Assembly (NCBI GenBank): GCA_029582155.1
Contig: CM055906.1
Location: 18,710,437-18,774,436, forward strand
DNA: 64,000 nucleotides
Source: Panopea generosa
Taxonomy: Eukaryota > Mollusca > Bivalvia > Adapedonta > Hiatellidae
Reading direction: 5' to 3'
The notes beneath the pieces are model-generated. The model worked only from the letters and a program-made list of their open reading frames with translations. It made no database searches and had not been told where the DNA came from. The position numbers were made by a program, and so were the translations under genes. Positions 46,904-58,189 of this stretch are shown piece by piece (position 1 is the first letter of the stretch; the number at the start of each line of letters is the position of its first letter).

Positions 46904-47046
46904 CAGCTCACTGTATAATATTGATGTTTATTATATTCGTCAATATTGTGGTGAAAACCTGTATTGGAATGCGGCGTCTCGCCCAGTACAGGTACTCACC
47001 ACAACAATGACCACTACAATAAACATCAATATTATAGTGTGAGCTG
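46904..47046. repeat. Foldback hairpin with 64-bp arms and 15-nt loop
   Basis: The left arm 46904-46967 starts cagctcactgtataatattg. The right arm 46983-47046 is its complement with about ten differences; tataatattgatgtttatt pairs perfectly. The loop is aatgcggcgtctcgc. The loop is GC-rich while the arms are AT-rich. It may be a very short MITE or an RNA hairpin gene. Confidence 0.92.
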
Positions 47047-47486
47047 TATAATAATCTTATAATATCAATTTTAATGTTTCTTAATACAGATTTATGTGGT
47101 AAATAGTCCACATATGTCAAATATTAACTTATATAGAAGAAAAAACAACAAGTTTCATAAAATATGTGATGTTACATTTTTAATCATAGTTATTTGTTTG
47201 GATGAAAAAAAACACGAAATAAACCAAATAAACGAAGAAGAATAATGTTCTTACAAGGTTCTGACTTGGGATAATGTTTTAAACAATCATTAAATATTTC
47301 CCATGAGCTTGAATTGTTATAATCATAACAAATAGAATGTCCAACTTGGTCTTGATAATAGTTTGGCGGATTTGAAATTCCGATTCATATATATATATAT
47401 ATGATTATTATATGCTTTATACTCAGATTTAGCCAATGGCGGGCAAGAATTATCCAGGTATTGACTTCTCATTTTTCGTGTTTTTT

Positions 47487-47490
<4 letters not shown>

Positions 47491-47528
<38 letters not shown>
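47491..47528. repeat. (CT)n microsatellite
   Basis: An uninterrupted run of CT units of about 37 bp. Nearby (AT)n at 47387-47402. Frames crossing it encode only SLSLSL or RERERE. Confidence 0.97.
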
Positions 47529-47529
<1 letters not shown>

Positions 47530-47925
47530 ATTGATAAAATAACAATAACATATACAAAAAAACACTATTATGCATTAAGCTTTGACACTTCGACAAGTGC
47601 TGATAGTCACAACAGGAAAGTGATAAAGTAGTGTCTAGCAAAAAACTGCCATACAAAAGTTCAATAAGCCAACAAAGACATTACGACGAAATGAAGACTG
47701 TATACGACCCGATGCGACGCACTTAATTATATGACTTTTGCGAAATTATCTTCTAATTAAACTAAAATACAGTATTATCTACATTCAACGCATGAAATAT
47801 CTATTAGCGTGCAGTTCAAGCGGAAATTTTCAAAGCAAGTAAATAATTTATCTATTGTCGCCAAACTGATTACCTAACACGTACTTTCTGGAACAATTAA
47901 CGGATGTCTAATAACTATGAGTTAC
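47530..47925. other. No gene recognised
   Basis: AT-rich; no supported frame or repeat. Confidence 0.3.
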
Positions 47926-47929
47926 ATTT

Positions 47930-48080
47930 AGGATCTTTTGTGACCGAGTTCTCCAAGTTGCTTTGTCTATCGACCACTCACCTCCCAACGCTGAGGTTGT
48001 GGGTTCGAGTCAAGATCGGTCCAAAAACGTAATGTGAGAAAACTTGCCTGTAAATTGCGGAAGGGCGGAAAACAACTTTT
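47930..48080 (+). mobile_element. tRNA-derived SINE, family A, 3'-shortened
   Basis: ttgtgaccgagttctccaag (A box), tcgaccactcacctcccaac and gaggttgtgggttcgagtca (B box) are followed by gagaaaacttgcctgtaaat and gcggaagggcgg. The tail with ggcgttaaac is missing. Confidence 0.85.
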
Positions 48081-48600
48081 CTTATTTCATATGTGTATTT
48101 ATATTTTACATATGACGTATTCGATATATTGTTTAATATGTTATGTTTTGTCCAGAAATTTGGGGAATATATAAGAAAGGCAAGAACGCTAAAAATTTCG
48201 AAATGATGTTTCTGTAACATCAAATAATGAAACAGATACAATGTGACAATGTATATGAAAAACAAAGCACAAACTAAACAATGAAACCTGCCACATCATA
48301 TTGTATTTTGCCATATACCTAACATAAAAACAACACCGTAGTACTACAGAATTACTGTAGTATAATACAACGTTCCGTATTACTTGCCGAATCAGACGTT
48401 TTCTATTTCCATATCTTCCCTGTATCAAATGGGGTATTAAGGTTTAGTGTTTTGGCGACTATTTGACAAACTAACATAATGTTGTTTATTACAAGACATA
48501 CATGTTAAAGTGATAATGTATACATAGTAAATTATGAACTTCAAAACTTATATAAAGGCTTACCAGACATTAAAACCCTAGAACATTTATAAATGCCAAC

Positions 48601-48885
48601 TGACCTGTTGTGAGCCGTCAAACAAGTCGTAATCTTATCAGCGATGGATATTGGTTGCTGCGCGACCATTTTCCTTAGACAAACAAACTATGTAAACTAA
48701 AGTCAAGAGTACATTGTATATAATAGGTCAAACACTGTCACGTGGCCAGTGGGAGGTGCAAAAGTCGTTCTCGTGTCAGGTCAATTGCTTATTATTCATT
48801 CCAAAGGTTAGATAGTTTATTTTCCCTGTCGGCATTATATCAAAATTAGTGTAAATATGTATCATTAGATAAGCGGGGGTTCTTT
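48601..48885 (+). repeat. Duplicated non-coding block P, copy 2
   Basis: Aligned with 22893-23170 and, inverted, with 55780-55960. It contains ttccttagacaaacaaacta, the E-box palindrome CACGTG (48739-48744) within tgtcacgtggccagtgggag, then gtcgttctcgtgtcaggtca. The E-box and neighbouring words are also kept in the inverted copy. A frame with a plausible ATG and GTATGT donor lies 600 bp downstream (49495), but I see no proof that the two belong together. Confidence 0.65.
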
Positions 48886-49127
48886 TCGCAACAGAACTTA
48901 CGATTAAACATTGTCGTAAAACAATTATTCAATAAGATGACATACTTTTAAATTGCGATTGTCTACATGTTATGTAGAACATACACATATCGGATAGCGT
49001 TTTTCTCGTATCATTAATCTTGGTCATTTGTTATAGTTGTAATATAACCTACCTCATACTATGACAAATGTGTACTCACGATAAGATGTGGAAAATAATT
49101 TACACACAACCATGTTTAAATGTAAAA

Positions 49128-49207
49128 TTCGAGGGGTGAATGCGAAAAAGGTCTAAGTGCATATAAATAAAAAACCACTCAGACCTTTTTTGCTTTTATT
49201 CCTCGAA
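49128..49207 (+). ncRNA. Pre-miRNA-like hairpin (candidate) or tiny foldback element
   Basis: The 32-nt left arm (49128-49159, starting ttcgaggggtgaatgc) and right arm (49176-49207, ending ttttattcctcgaa) surround a 16-nt AT-rich loop. Of 32 positions, 26 are Watson-Crick, four are G-U if transcribed from the plus strand, and two are mismatches. On the minus strand those four would be A-C mismatches. Size (80 nt), arm length and loop fit a microRNA precursor. The arm sequence is not one that I know as a conserved animal microRNA, and a decayed MITE is the main alternative. Confidence 0.5.
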
Positions 49208-49209
49208 GT

Positions 49210-51610
49210 GATCAGTGGAATGTTTATCTTGTTTACACCTACTGATTATACCTTCACACTAGTCTATCAATAAAGCCAATCCATAATCAATTAGAAGTCT
49301 CACACAACAATTATTTTTTTCACTGTTCTACATGACAATGTTTCTGATATGTAGAAATAAAACATGAGCATTCAAAGCATTTTCAAATAAAATATGCCTA
49401 ACCAATTTACACAGTTCTAATTACTCGGGCGTAATAATTTTGCTACCTTCATGTAGGGGAGGTAATTATTAAGTGAGACCTAAGACTTGGACCGATGGTG
49501 CTTATCATGAAAATGAATATATCTAACATGGATAAATACTCTATCGGTGACGTTTTATCATGGTCAGACGTCGATATAGCTTCGCAGTTAATGTTACTTG
49601 CTGACAATATTCCATATATCATACACAATACGTACACACCATCCATATATTCAGTATTATGTTGGGTATGTTTGATATATACCGTCTTCGTGTTTGATTT
49701 GTACTGAAAACAGCATATTGAATGGTTGTCTAAATTTGAATACCTGCATTGCAAATAAAAATGTTGCATAAGCTTACAACAATCAATATTTTCACAGATG
49801 GAATTTGAAATTTTATAGCCAAATATGTCCAACAGACATTACAAAAAGAGTTAAATTAAAATTAAATACACATATTGGTTAAGTTTAAACAACTAAAACC
49901 ACTTCAGAATATTTATATAAAAGCTTCCCGTTATATGCAGTAATAACATTCAATTTGACAGTAATTATTTAATCAGTTTTATTATCATTAATTGGCAATT
50001 AGTTTTGCCAAAACGGTAATAAAAAACTATTACACCGTAGAATTACAATAAAATAGTGTGGAATGTAAACTGACGAGTTGTGAATATTACAAAGGTCCTA
50101 ATAAATAAGGCAGTGGTGAACGTTACATTACATATATAATTTATCTTCTAAATATTGGGGAGCTTATGAAATGTGTTAATGTGCAGTTTTCAAAGTTTTA
50201 GGCGTTTTAAAATGTTTCTTTTAAGTTCATGTTAAGAGCATTAAGTATGTATTGTTATAGGTACGTCTTGCTCTAGATTAACGATTGTAGCTCAAAGTTG
50301 ATCATGTATTTATTGGTATATATTGGTATATATGCAATGTAAATCAATTTCATGGAAAATCGGTACATGTTTAATTTGTTAAAAAAAACGAAATATTTAA
50401 TGTAAACTTCGTATGATTTTATGAGAGAAATTATACCTCTCAGTCTCTTGCAACTTTTCAAAGAGTGACATAGTGTATGAATTTGTTTTATTACTGCATG
50501 TGATTATATTGTATATACTATGATGAGGATTTAATTAATTAATAAAAGAAAAATAATGTACTGCTAAGATACCCCTCCAAAAGTGAGTTCGTCTTTTGCA
50601 ATTATAAGTTTAAAGGTTCTGGATGATTATACGCAATATCATTGTTGTATGACAATTCAATAGAAGCAATGACGTTAATGACGTAATTTGTTGAGCATTA
50701 GAATAATTGAAATCCAATAGTTTAGAGGCATCAAAGTTTGTTTCTGGCTATCTTATATAGTCTATTCTCTATAATTTACAAGTCTGTAGTGTTTTAATCA
50801 AAATCTATTAAATTTCGAGAGGCCTTGCGGTAAGAAATATCTAGTCTCATGAGATTATACGACTGAATAGTTTGAACTGCCATACTTCTAATTAGAGTAT
50901 CGACTGGCTGTAACATATTTCTACTTACCAGACCTCATTCGAAAATACCAATATCAAATCGTATTAAGTGTGTGTTCTGTGTCCTGTTTGTATATCTATT
51001 TTGTAACAATTTTAGAATGATTCAATTACTTTCGGGTTACCTGTTTTATCAATTTTGATCGGACATTATTTACGAGTGGTATGCCATGCGATATTTCTTT
51101 AGAATCTCGCTTCAAAATGTGAGTATGTTTCTTATGAAATATTACACTCATATATGTAGACATCTGTATCTCCGTCATAAATAGTAAAACTTTTTCACAT
51201 ATAATCTGCTTATCAAAATCGTCATAATGAGGGTCCGATTTCAATTCGGTAATATTTTAATCCGATATTCTCCTTAACTCAATAAATTCTATATCTCTAA
51301 ATGATTACTTTGACTCATCACACATTAAATAACCAAACATAAATGAGGTCACAACACATAATAAACTATGTACTCCATTAGTAAAGAACAACATGCAAAA
51401 TGATCAATGTAAATAAAATTATAGTCTTTAAAAGGTTTGAGTTTAGGAAAATCTCAAGTTGAGATAATTAGTGATCCTGGAGTCAGATAAGATGCTATAA
51501 GTACGGTACGTCGGTATTAAGTAGTATGCACCTTCACTGGATATATATCAAACGGAATATTTAATTTCTTCAATTCCAACTGATGTCGTGCATGTAAATT
51601 TCTCAAATAA
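49210..51610. other. No firm gene; one candidate exon
   Basis: A plus-strand frame from 49495 (or the ATG at 49510) has protein-like composition: YSIGDVLSWSDVDIASQLML then LADNIPYIIHNTYTP. It meets a GTATGT donor-like site at about 49665. The opposite frame (49449-49832) overlaps it and is probably its shadow. No family is recognised. The rest of this stretch is AT-rich with no supported feature. Confidence 0.25.
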
Positions 51611-51619
51611 TTTGAAATA

Positions 51620-51900
51620 TTACTGGACGTTAGCGCGCCTGACTATTTATCAAGGGGTCGTGAGTTCGAATCCCAGTAGGTTCACAGTCTCCGTGTTGAT
51701 TGTTATACAACATTGCGTCTAATTATCATTGATCTTTCACGCTGATTCAAGTGGGAAAGTTATCAGTTATTTGCGGAGAGTACTGCTTAACCTTCCAGGA
51801 TCCCAGCAAACAGTGGCTAGGTTAAGTGAACGCCTGTTAGCTCTTGATGGCAGAAAAATGACGCTTAATATTCAATCAATCAATCGATCTGAAATATTAC
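51620..51900 (+). mobile_element. tRNA-derived SINE, family D, head truncated
   Basis: It starts within the tRNA-like part (gttagcgcgcctgactattt). The B box is gtgagttcgaatcccagtag. The body has gggaaagttatcagttattt then gcggagagtactg and aaccttccaggatcccagca. The end is cctgttagctcttgatggca, acgcttaatattc and (AATC)n. The A box is missing. Confidence 0.87.
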
Positions 51901-52029
51901 CTTTACAATTAAACCTATGAGACACGTACAAATGTTCGTTGATGTGAATATTCAACTCCTAATTAGATCTTACACGACTTTTCAAACCAAACTAATATAG
52001 AGTGAAATGAAACTTCTACATGTAGCTTG

Positions 52030-52200
52030 TTATTAAATGACGTACAATCAATTTGAAACATGTGGAAAGAACTGTACTTGACAGCTTCCTTCTCTCAATT
52101 ATATACTCACCAGCCCCTGTCCGTATCAATGTGATCGAACAACACAGTTCGGTAAGCTTCTTGCATTATTAATAGTTTTGCAGATGTATGAGTAAAAATA
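52030..52200 (+). promoter_or_regulatory. Duplicated TATA-containing block R, copy 1
   Basis: Aligned with 57425-57600: acatgtgg, caattatata, cccctgtccgtatc, gaacaacacagttcggtaag and ttgcattattaata. A TATA-like element lies about 50 bp before a GGTAAG donor-like site. This could be a core promoter plus a short non-coding first exon, but no transcript evidence is available and a repeat is possible. Confidence 0.35.
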
Positions 52201-52324
52201 TTCATTGACAGAGATATAATGAATAAAATGAAAGCGGCAATATACGAGGGAAAGTTCGTAGACTTTTACCATGACTTATTTTTATCAATTATGCAATGCA
52301 CTTCGATTGTGAAACAAGTTCTTA

Positions 52325-52490
52325 CATCTTAGGTTAATCACACTCGAGGTCTTCCTGGTTAGAACCAGTACTACGCATATGCGGAAAAGTGTCTTGCTCA
52401 AGGACACCATACATAGCCGTGGCGGAGGATCGGACCCACGACCCTCCGATCATGGGTTCGGTGCTCTACCACTGGACCACGCGCTCCACA
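52325..52490 (-). mobile_element. tRNA-derived SINE, family C
   Basis: On the minus strand: gagcgcgtggtccagtggta then gagcaccgaaccc (A box), gtgggtccgatcctcc (B box, one change from consensus), then gtatggtgtccttgagcaag and a body ending gtactggttctaaccaggaa. The copy at 61550-61715 matches along the whole length. The tRNA-like part is well preserved, but it runs on into SINE body. Confidence 0.85.
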
Positions 52491-52639
52491 CTTTTAGTGT
52501 TTACGAGTATTCTAATAATTCATTCTTACTCTATATAATGCAACAACTAAATATATATTATTAATAGGGTTTAATGTGATTTCAGCTCATTTCAGTTTAT
52601 ATTTGACATTTCCAGTTTTTTGTTGCGGAAGATCTCACA

Positions 52640-52795
52640 ATTCATCTGAGTCGAACCACCGTCGTTCGGGAGATTTTGGTAAACTTCCTCACATGGAGTT
52701 TTTGGAGCAGGCGAAACTCGAAACTAAGACCTTAGCGGTGAGAGTTATTACTAAGTGAATTTGAGAAGGCACCTTAGACCATTAGGCACCGGAGG
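52640..52795 (-). mobile_element. tRNA-derived SINE, family A fragment
   Basis: The complement of gcgaaactcgaaactaagac is a decayed B box. The complement of aaggcaccttagaccattag is the A-box region. The body matches at ctgagtcgaaccaccgtcgt and ggtaaacttcctcacatgg. The 3' tail is missing. Confidence 0.8.
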
Positions 52796-53019
52796 ACAGT
52801 CAAAACACAACTATAGCAAACGTGATACGTTACACACGCATGCTAATGTGTAACGGTAATTTTACTAAAAGTATTAAACTACATGGGAAGTAACAGGGAA
52901 AGAATAAAGATAAAATAAAGATAAATAAATGATATTTATGCGATTGCTGGACGTTTTGGAAACATGTCGGTTAGCACCTAGTGCAAATAAAAATATATTC
53001 TAGTATTCTAATAAATCAA

Positions 53020-53152
53020 CAACCGACTATCAGCGGAATCATAGATAAAAAATACGGCAAGTTTCAAATGAATCTTGGAACCGTTTAACTGTCTTGTGCA
53101 CTGAAGCATCTGAGCATGATATTACAAAGTATTTATTCGTAATGTCTCAACT
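53020..53152 (-). pseudogene. Possible decayed exon, family X, copy 3
   Basis: On the minus strand an acceptor-like ttttaattag ends at 53151, then DITNKYFVISCSDASVHKTV and KRFQDSFETC, then a stop. The match to copies 1 and 2 is best at DITN and ASxHxT. Upstream DNA (53155-53180) also matches copy 2 (aataaagtggctaaaa against tgataaagtgggtaaaa), so the duplication included flanking sequence. Confidence 0.4.
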
Positions 53153-53339
53153 AATTAAAACGTGAATAATATAAATAATAAAGTGGCTAAAACGAAGGTT
53201 ATTAAGATCAAACGCGCAAACCGGGAATAAATCCCAGACGGAAATCAATGTATAAGTAATGTACGAGACAATATGTTATATTGGGCCGTACATACAAACA
53301 CACTGCACATATTTATGTAACGTAACGTTATTTTGTACT

Positions 53340-53730
53340 AGATTGTCACGGTAGATAACAGGTAGCATATATATTATATATATTACGACAGCGGTTGTCA
53401 ATAGCATCATTAAATATGATGAAGATAACTTTTACAAATTTGAGCGAGTCATTGGAGAATGTCAAGTAATTTTGTTAACGATCGATTTAATAGAGCATAT
53501 AGCTAAATGTTAAGGTGTTATAGGCAGTTTACCTGTAAGTATTCACATCATTAGATATTATTTCAATCATGTTTTATATATGGTAGTATTCAAATACAAA
53601 TAGTCTCTAAAATGTACTAGAAATGTTACAATATTGACAGTTGTCTTAACATACTCCCATATTCCTTATCCATTTCTTATATTTTTTTATTTTTGTGTTA
53701 TCGTCTGTTTTTGATTGTTTATATATATAT
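53340..53730. repeat. Diverged duplicate of 37620-37960
   Basis: agattgtcacggtagataac, ttgttaacgatcgattt and ttatcgtctgtttttgattg followed by tttat correspond in order to pieces in the 37.6-kb block. It includes an (AT)-rich tract at 53368-53390. Confidence 0.5.
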
Positions 53731-53734
53731 ATAT

Positions 53735-55450
53735 CTTTTATTAAAGACTCATCATAGTATAAACATATAATATTTACAGTTTAACATAACATTAACACAT
53801 ATACCATGTCATTCTACAAGAATTGTAAGAGACTATTACATCAATTTTATCACATTGTCAAGATCACTGTTACAGAGTAAAACAATATTTATAAACTTAA
53901 CCACACGTTAGTTGGTTATGAAAACATATATATAAACAGGGTTAACATTTGTTTAATACCATTTCATACACATTATATATTCAATAAGATAACAAAGCAT
54001 TATATGGTGATCTAGATATAACATTGAAATTGATATTATAACTAATCACAAAGCAATATAGCAACTCTGGATGTCCTATATATATATGTATATTGTTCAC
54101 GAGAGGGCATACAAATTAAATGATAAGAATGGAATGAATATCTCACTCAACATTATATAAATAAGGTTTTCATACAGTCTTCCTTTTACGAAGAAAGGCA
54201 AACCCACTAAGTGATTCCAACAAATGTTTCTTTAAAAATGATAATAAACAAAGCACAATATGATAATAGTTGTTATGTGTGTACAAAGCTTTCCTTTAAG
54301 TTAATGAATAGATATATCATTTAATGTGTGTAATTATTAACTGCAAACTTATATGTATGTTTTCGTATATCTAGGTCTAAACGTTATAGTTCATAAACAA
54401 CAAAAAGTCGAGCGTTGACTAAAATGATACAGCCAACAGTATCCGATAAATAATTCAAACATAAAAGGAACACATACTTCAATTATTTATATTTCGAACA
54501 TACCACAATGTATAGATACAATACAACAGCAGGTCTCTTACCAATAATCAATCTTCAAAGGGTGATGTCGGTGTCTTTAAATGTATCTTAACAATAAAAA
54601 CATACATTTTACATAGAATACAAAACATATTTATTCTAAGCCATGATTTAATTTACAAGTATCATTACAAATACGAGAGGGAAGTCGTAGATCATTTGTA
54701 TCAACTAATTACACCTTTGACATAATTTTAGCAATAAAACTAGTCCCCTTCAATAACCTTAATTCGAATCATGATGGTATAAAATTAATACAATATAGAT
54801 ATATAAGAATTACATAAGATTCAATTCAATTTCATTAATATATGGTACCAATTAAAGATCTACATCTTACTGTAGGACAAAATAGCTTGAACTCCACCCT
54901 CCTCCACCTTTTTGGGTTATATCGAAGTCCAATGAATAAAGTTGAAGATATATACTATTCAAGAACTTGTACCAGAACTATTTTGCGCAATTACACGTGA
55001 ATGTATAAAATCCGCTGTTTTTAAACCCGCTTGAAACCAACCTAGTCGTAGTGATTAGATGAAAATATAAAACTATGTGTACTTATTTCATCTGCACAAA
55101 TCGCCCGAACTATAGTTCCGCCCTGGGGATCTGTTTACATGACACGCTGGTACTTTATAAAAAAAAACACAAAGCAAAAACAAAAGCTGAGGATTTCATA
55201 GTACATGTGTATAAATTGTTGACCATTTATACCACTTGTCAAAAATCAGCGAGGAACACCGCTAAATAAACAAAAATGTGTAAGAATTAACAAAAAGAAG
55301 CCCATTCGATATAATGTCAAGCTATTGAAAGAGAAGTATACTTCATATTTAAAAATATGCATTAATATAATATAATTATTGAACGTTACGTATAATTCGA
55401 TTGCAAAAAGAAAAGAATGACATTAAAAAAAGCCAAACATGTACATGTAC
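53735..55450. other. No gene recognised
   Basis: Extremely AT-rich sequence that begins with a (TA)n tract. The short frame 55075-55269 has no motif. A reversed 3'-UTR-like look (ttttattaaagactcatc at 53737) is not enough for a call. Confidence 0.35.
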
Positions 55451-55454
55451 ATTT

Positions 55455-55640
55455 AAGCGGGGCGGTAGTCTAATGGATAGAGTGTTGGCAGCTCACGCCA
55501 GAGGATGCGGGTTCGATCCCCAGGTCGACCCGATGCTTCTCATAAAACAACACTCAGTAATGGTGCTACCCAGGAAGCGGACTCGAGAGCGGTTTATATA
55601 AGCTTTGAGCTTTCATCGCAATCGAGCTAAAAAAACAAAT
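55455..55640 (+). mobile_element. tRNA-derived SINE, family E
   Basis: The head ggggcggtagtctaatggat then agagtgttggc has a good A box, and gatgcgggttcgatccccag a perfect B box. The anticodon arm closes (ttggc/gccag), but the acceptor stem has mismatches. The body goes on with gctacccaggaagcggactc and ends caatcgagctaaaaaaacaa. This is the only copy in the window and has the most intact tRNA-like part of all SINEs here. Confidence 0.8.
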
Positions 55641-55779
55641 TAGTATAAATTATATAAACATGTACATTTTTACATTTGAACAATTATTAGCCTTAACGGC
55701 ATATAAAGTATATAAATTCATACTTATAACAGCAGTAAAAGTATCAATACTTGTCAAACTATTACTTTATGACGTACAA

Positions 55780-55960
55780 CTTTAACATTAACATTGTTAA
55801 ATTGATCTGACACGAAAAATACTATTGTTCCGCTCACTGGCCACGTGGCGTTGTTAGTCCAAGTAAACGCAATGTATAGTTTACGCTTGTATTAGGAAAA
55901 AGACAAAATAGCAACCATTATCGATCTCTGATTTGATTATCACTTGTTTACTAGACAGCC
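55780..55960 (-). repeat. Duplicated non-coding block P, inverted copy 3
   Basis: The complement reads cagagatcgataatggttgc, ttttcctaatacaagcgtaa, actatacattgcgtttac, cgccacgtggccagtgagcg and cgtgtcagatcaattt. These are the same words in the same order as at 48640-48790. The E-box is at 55842-55847. Confidence 0.65.
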
Positions 55961-56284
55961 CACGTCAGGTTGCAATGATAGACTTCGACATGTTGGTATA
56001 AATTGATGTGTTGGTAATTCTTCAAATGTCGTTATAAATAATGAGGTGGTCAAATCTGAATTTTGTCAGTGTTCGTAGGACAATAAACTATCTAATGGTT
56101 TTGTCATTCCCAAATGACTTGAGAACGGAATTGGTATGTGTCCACTTCCCACTTCCGTTACATTACTAAATATCCAGGCAGACAAAAGGATGTTTATAGT
56201 CAATAAGAAATAAGACACGTTTTAGTGCAAGTATTTGAAGAAATCATTATGATGACAGTCCGTGTTGTCGTCTAATAACCATAT

Positions 56285-56440
56285 AACTCCTCTCTCCGCT
56301 AAGGTCTTAATTTCGGGTCCAGCTCGTTCCAAAAACTTTAGGCGAAAAAGTATAACAGTTACCTACTGATGGACGATGGTCTTAACACATATTTGTTTTG
56401 ACGGTTTTCACCAACACTAAAACTGGATATTCCATATACA
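56285..56440 (+). mobile_element. tRNA-derived SINE, family A, head truncated
   Basis: ctctccgctaaggtcttaat with tcgggtccagctcgttccaa is a damaged B-box region. The body has taacagttacctactgatgg and acgatggtcttaac. The end includes aaaactggatattccatata. Confidence 0.7.
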
Positions 56441-57424
56441 ACTTGTCATTAGTCAAAAGTGGCTTGGAGACCTAGGTAAAATGGCTCAGATAATTACACG
56501 TCTGATGAACAAATGAAGTTAACGACCAGGCTAGACAGTATTTTACGGTAATGCATTAGACATACATGTATATAATTAGTTAACGCTAGTGTTATCTAAT
56601 TGTCGTATCGTGCTAAACCAAATGCTATCAAGGTTTATTTTACAAGTGTGCAGCATCGTCAGATTCATGATTCTGTACAGGAGTGTTTCAAGTTAACATA
56701 TATATTACACTATTGTGACATCAGTAATATAATAGTTAGTACCAGTTTGTATCGCGACATCAGCAACATACTTGGGAGTAGTAGTTTTAATCGCAACATC
56801 AGTTAAACTAAAGCTTAATAAAGTAGACAGTGTTAGTGTAATTAGAGCTTATAACATTGTTAGATCGGTAGTTTTTTGTTCATCTTCTTAATTATATATA
56901 TTGTATAATTGTATATTCATAGTGTATGTAAAATAAAATAGTAAATTTTATTATGAGTATTGTTATATTCTACTCTAGTGAGTTATCAGCCCTTGGTCAT
57001 TTTGCTAAAACACAGTAATGCGTTATTTTGATTTCGAGAATGTGTATCCTCATCCATCCAAATTTACGAATTACAAAAACAGAATGTAAAACGTTTCTTG
57101 AATTGAATGTTCAAACTCCTTTTTAAACAAAAATGCTATAACCCGGTGTAAAATATCAGCTATTGACAAAAATAATCTTATAACAGAAAACATCTGATAA
57201 TGGAATGCCATTTCCTCCTCACACATTAAGAAAGCATAAAAAGGTACTTTTGTTAAATGAAAATTTGAGACAGTTCTATTAAAATCACACATCTTTCAGT
57301 CATCGATTTCATTTTAATATGATATCCCAAGCAACAATGGGATTTTGAAAATAATTGCTCTACTGTGGCAGGAAAAACGCAAAATGTGGTATTTTGTACT
57401 AAAACATAATTTTGAAAAAATACA

Positions 57425-57600
57425 TCGGAACATGTGGGAAGCTGTGTACTTAATATGCGCATTCACGCAGTTATATAAATTACAAACCGCTGTCGGTATC
57501 GGTTCTTGAACAACACAGGTTGGTAATACTTTATAGCATGTATTGCATTATTAATATGTTTACAGGGGTAGGAGATACACTGAACTATAATTCAAACACA
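57425..57600 (+). promoter_or_regulatory. Duplicated TATA-containing block R, copy 2
   Basis: gttatataaattacaaaccg, ctgtcggtatcggttcttga, acaacacaggttggtaatac and gcattattaata match 52080-52195. The TATA word is cleaner here (TATATAA). As in copy 1, a GGTAA donor-like site follows. Confidence 0.35.
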
Positions 57601-57894
57601 ATGACTAAGTACTTGAAACGTAACAGAAAATTGTCACATTTGTGAACATACAAGGTAGGTCCTTGCTTAATATATAGCATGTATGTATGTTCGGGTCTTC
57701 TTTATTCAACATTATTTTAGTTATTTAATGATCAGCACAGTCAGTCATCAATTCAGGTTTCCGCCATGTGGTTAACCAATTCATGTCACAGCTATATACT
57801 TATGCAGGTCACTGAATACTTCTCGAAATATTGAGAGTAGTGAGAATAATGGACGCACAACATAACTGTTTACTAATATATGTATAACATAATT

Positions 57895-58000
57895 GTCTCA
57901 GAACTAAACATGTGTACTTATATTCCTACTGAGTGCGATTGTAGACTTGTTTACTCCCACCGACCATGTCATAACACAGGCCATTTTGAAATAATATAAA
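57895..58000 (-). repeat. Possible fragment of block P, inverted copy 4
   Basis: The complement has gttatgacatggtcggtggg then agtaaacaagtc, close to tgtcacgtggccagtgggag in block P, but the E-box is broken and the rest is not clearly alignable. Confidence 0.3.
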
Positions 58001-58189
58001 ATAAACGCATTCATAATATACTAGTATACTATCAATATTCGGTGTACCGAAAACATATGAAAATGACCAAATGCTCTCCTAAGTTCAAGATATACAATTT
58101 CGATTTCGATTTCTTTTATACGCAATTAGTAATTAGTAATGCAAAAAATGGCAGCTGTAAAAAAATCGCCTCGAACTTTTTCACTGATT

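Noticed and set aside
47323..47656. Arg/Glu and Ser/Leu repeat proteins
   Set aside because: Pure translation of the (CT)n microsatellite.
55455..55535. Possible functional tRNA gene
   Set aside because: Both pol III boxes are good and the anticodon arm closes, but the acceptor stem has mismatches, position 33 of the loop is not T in the obvious fold, and SINE body follows directly.
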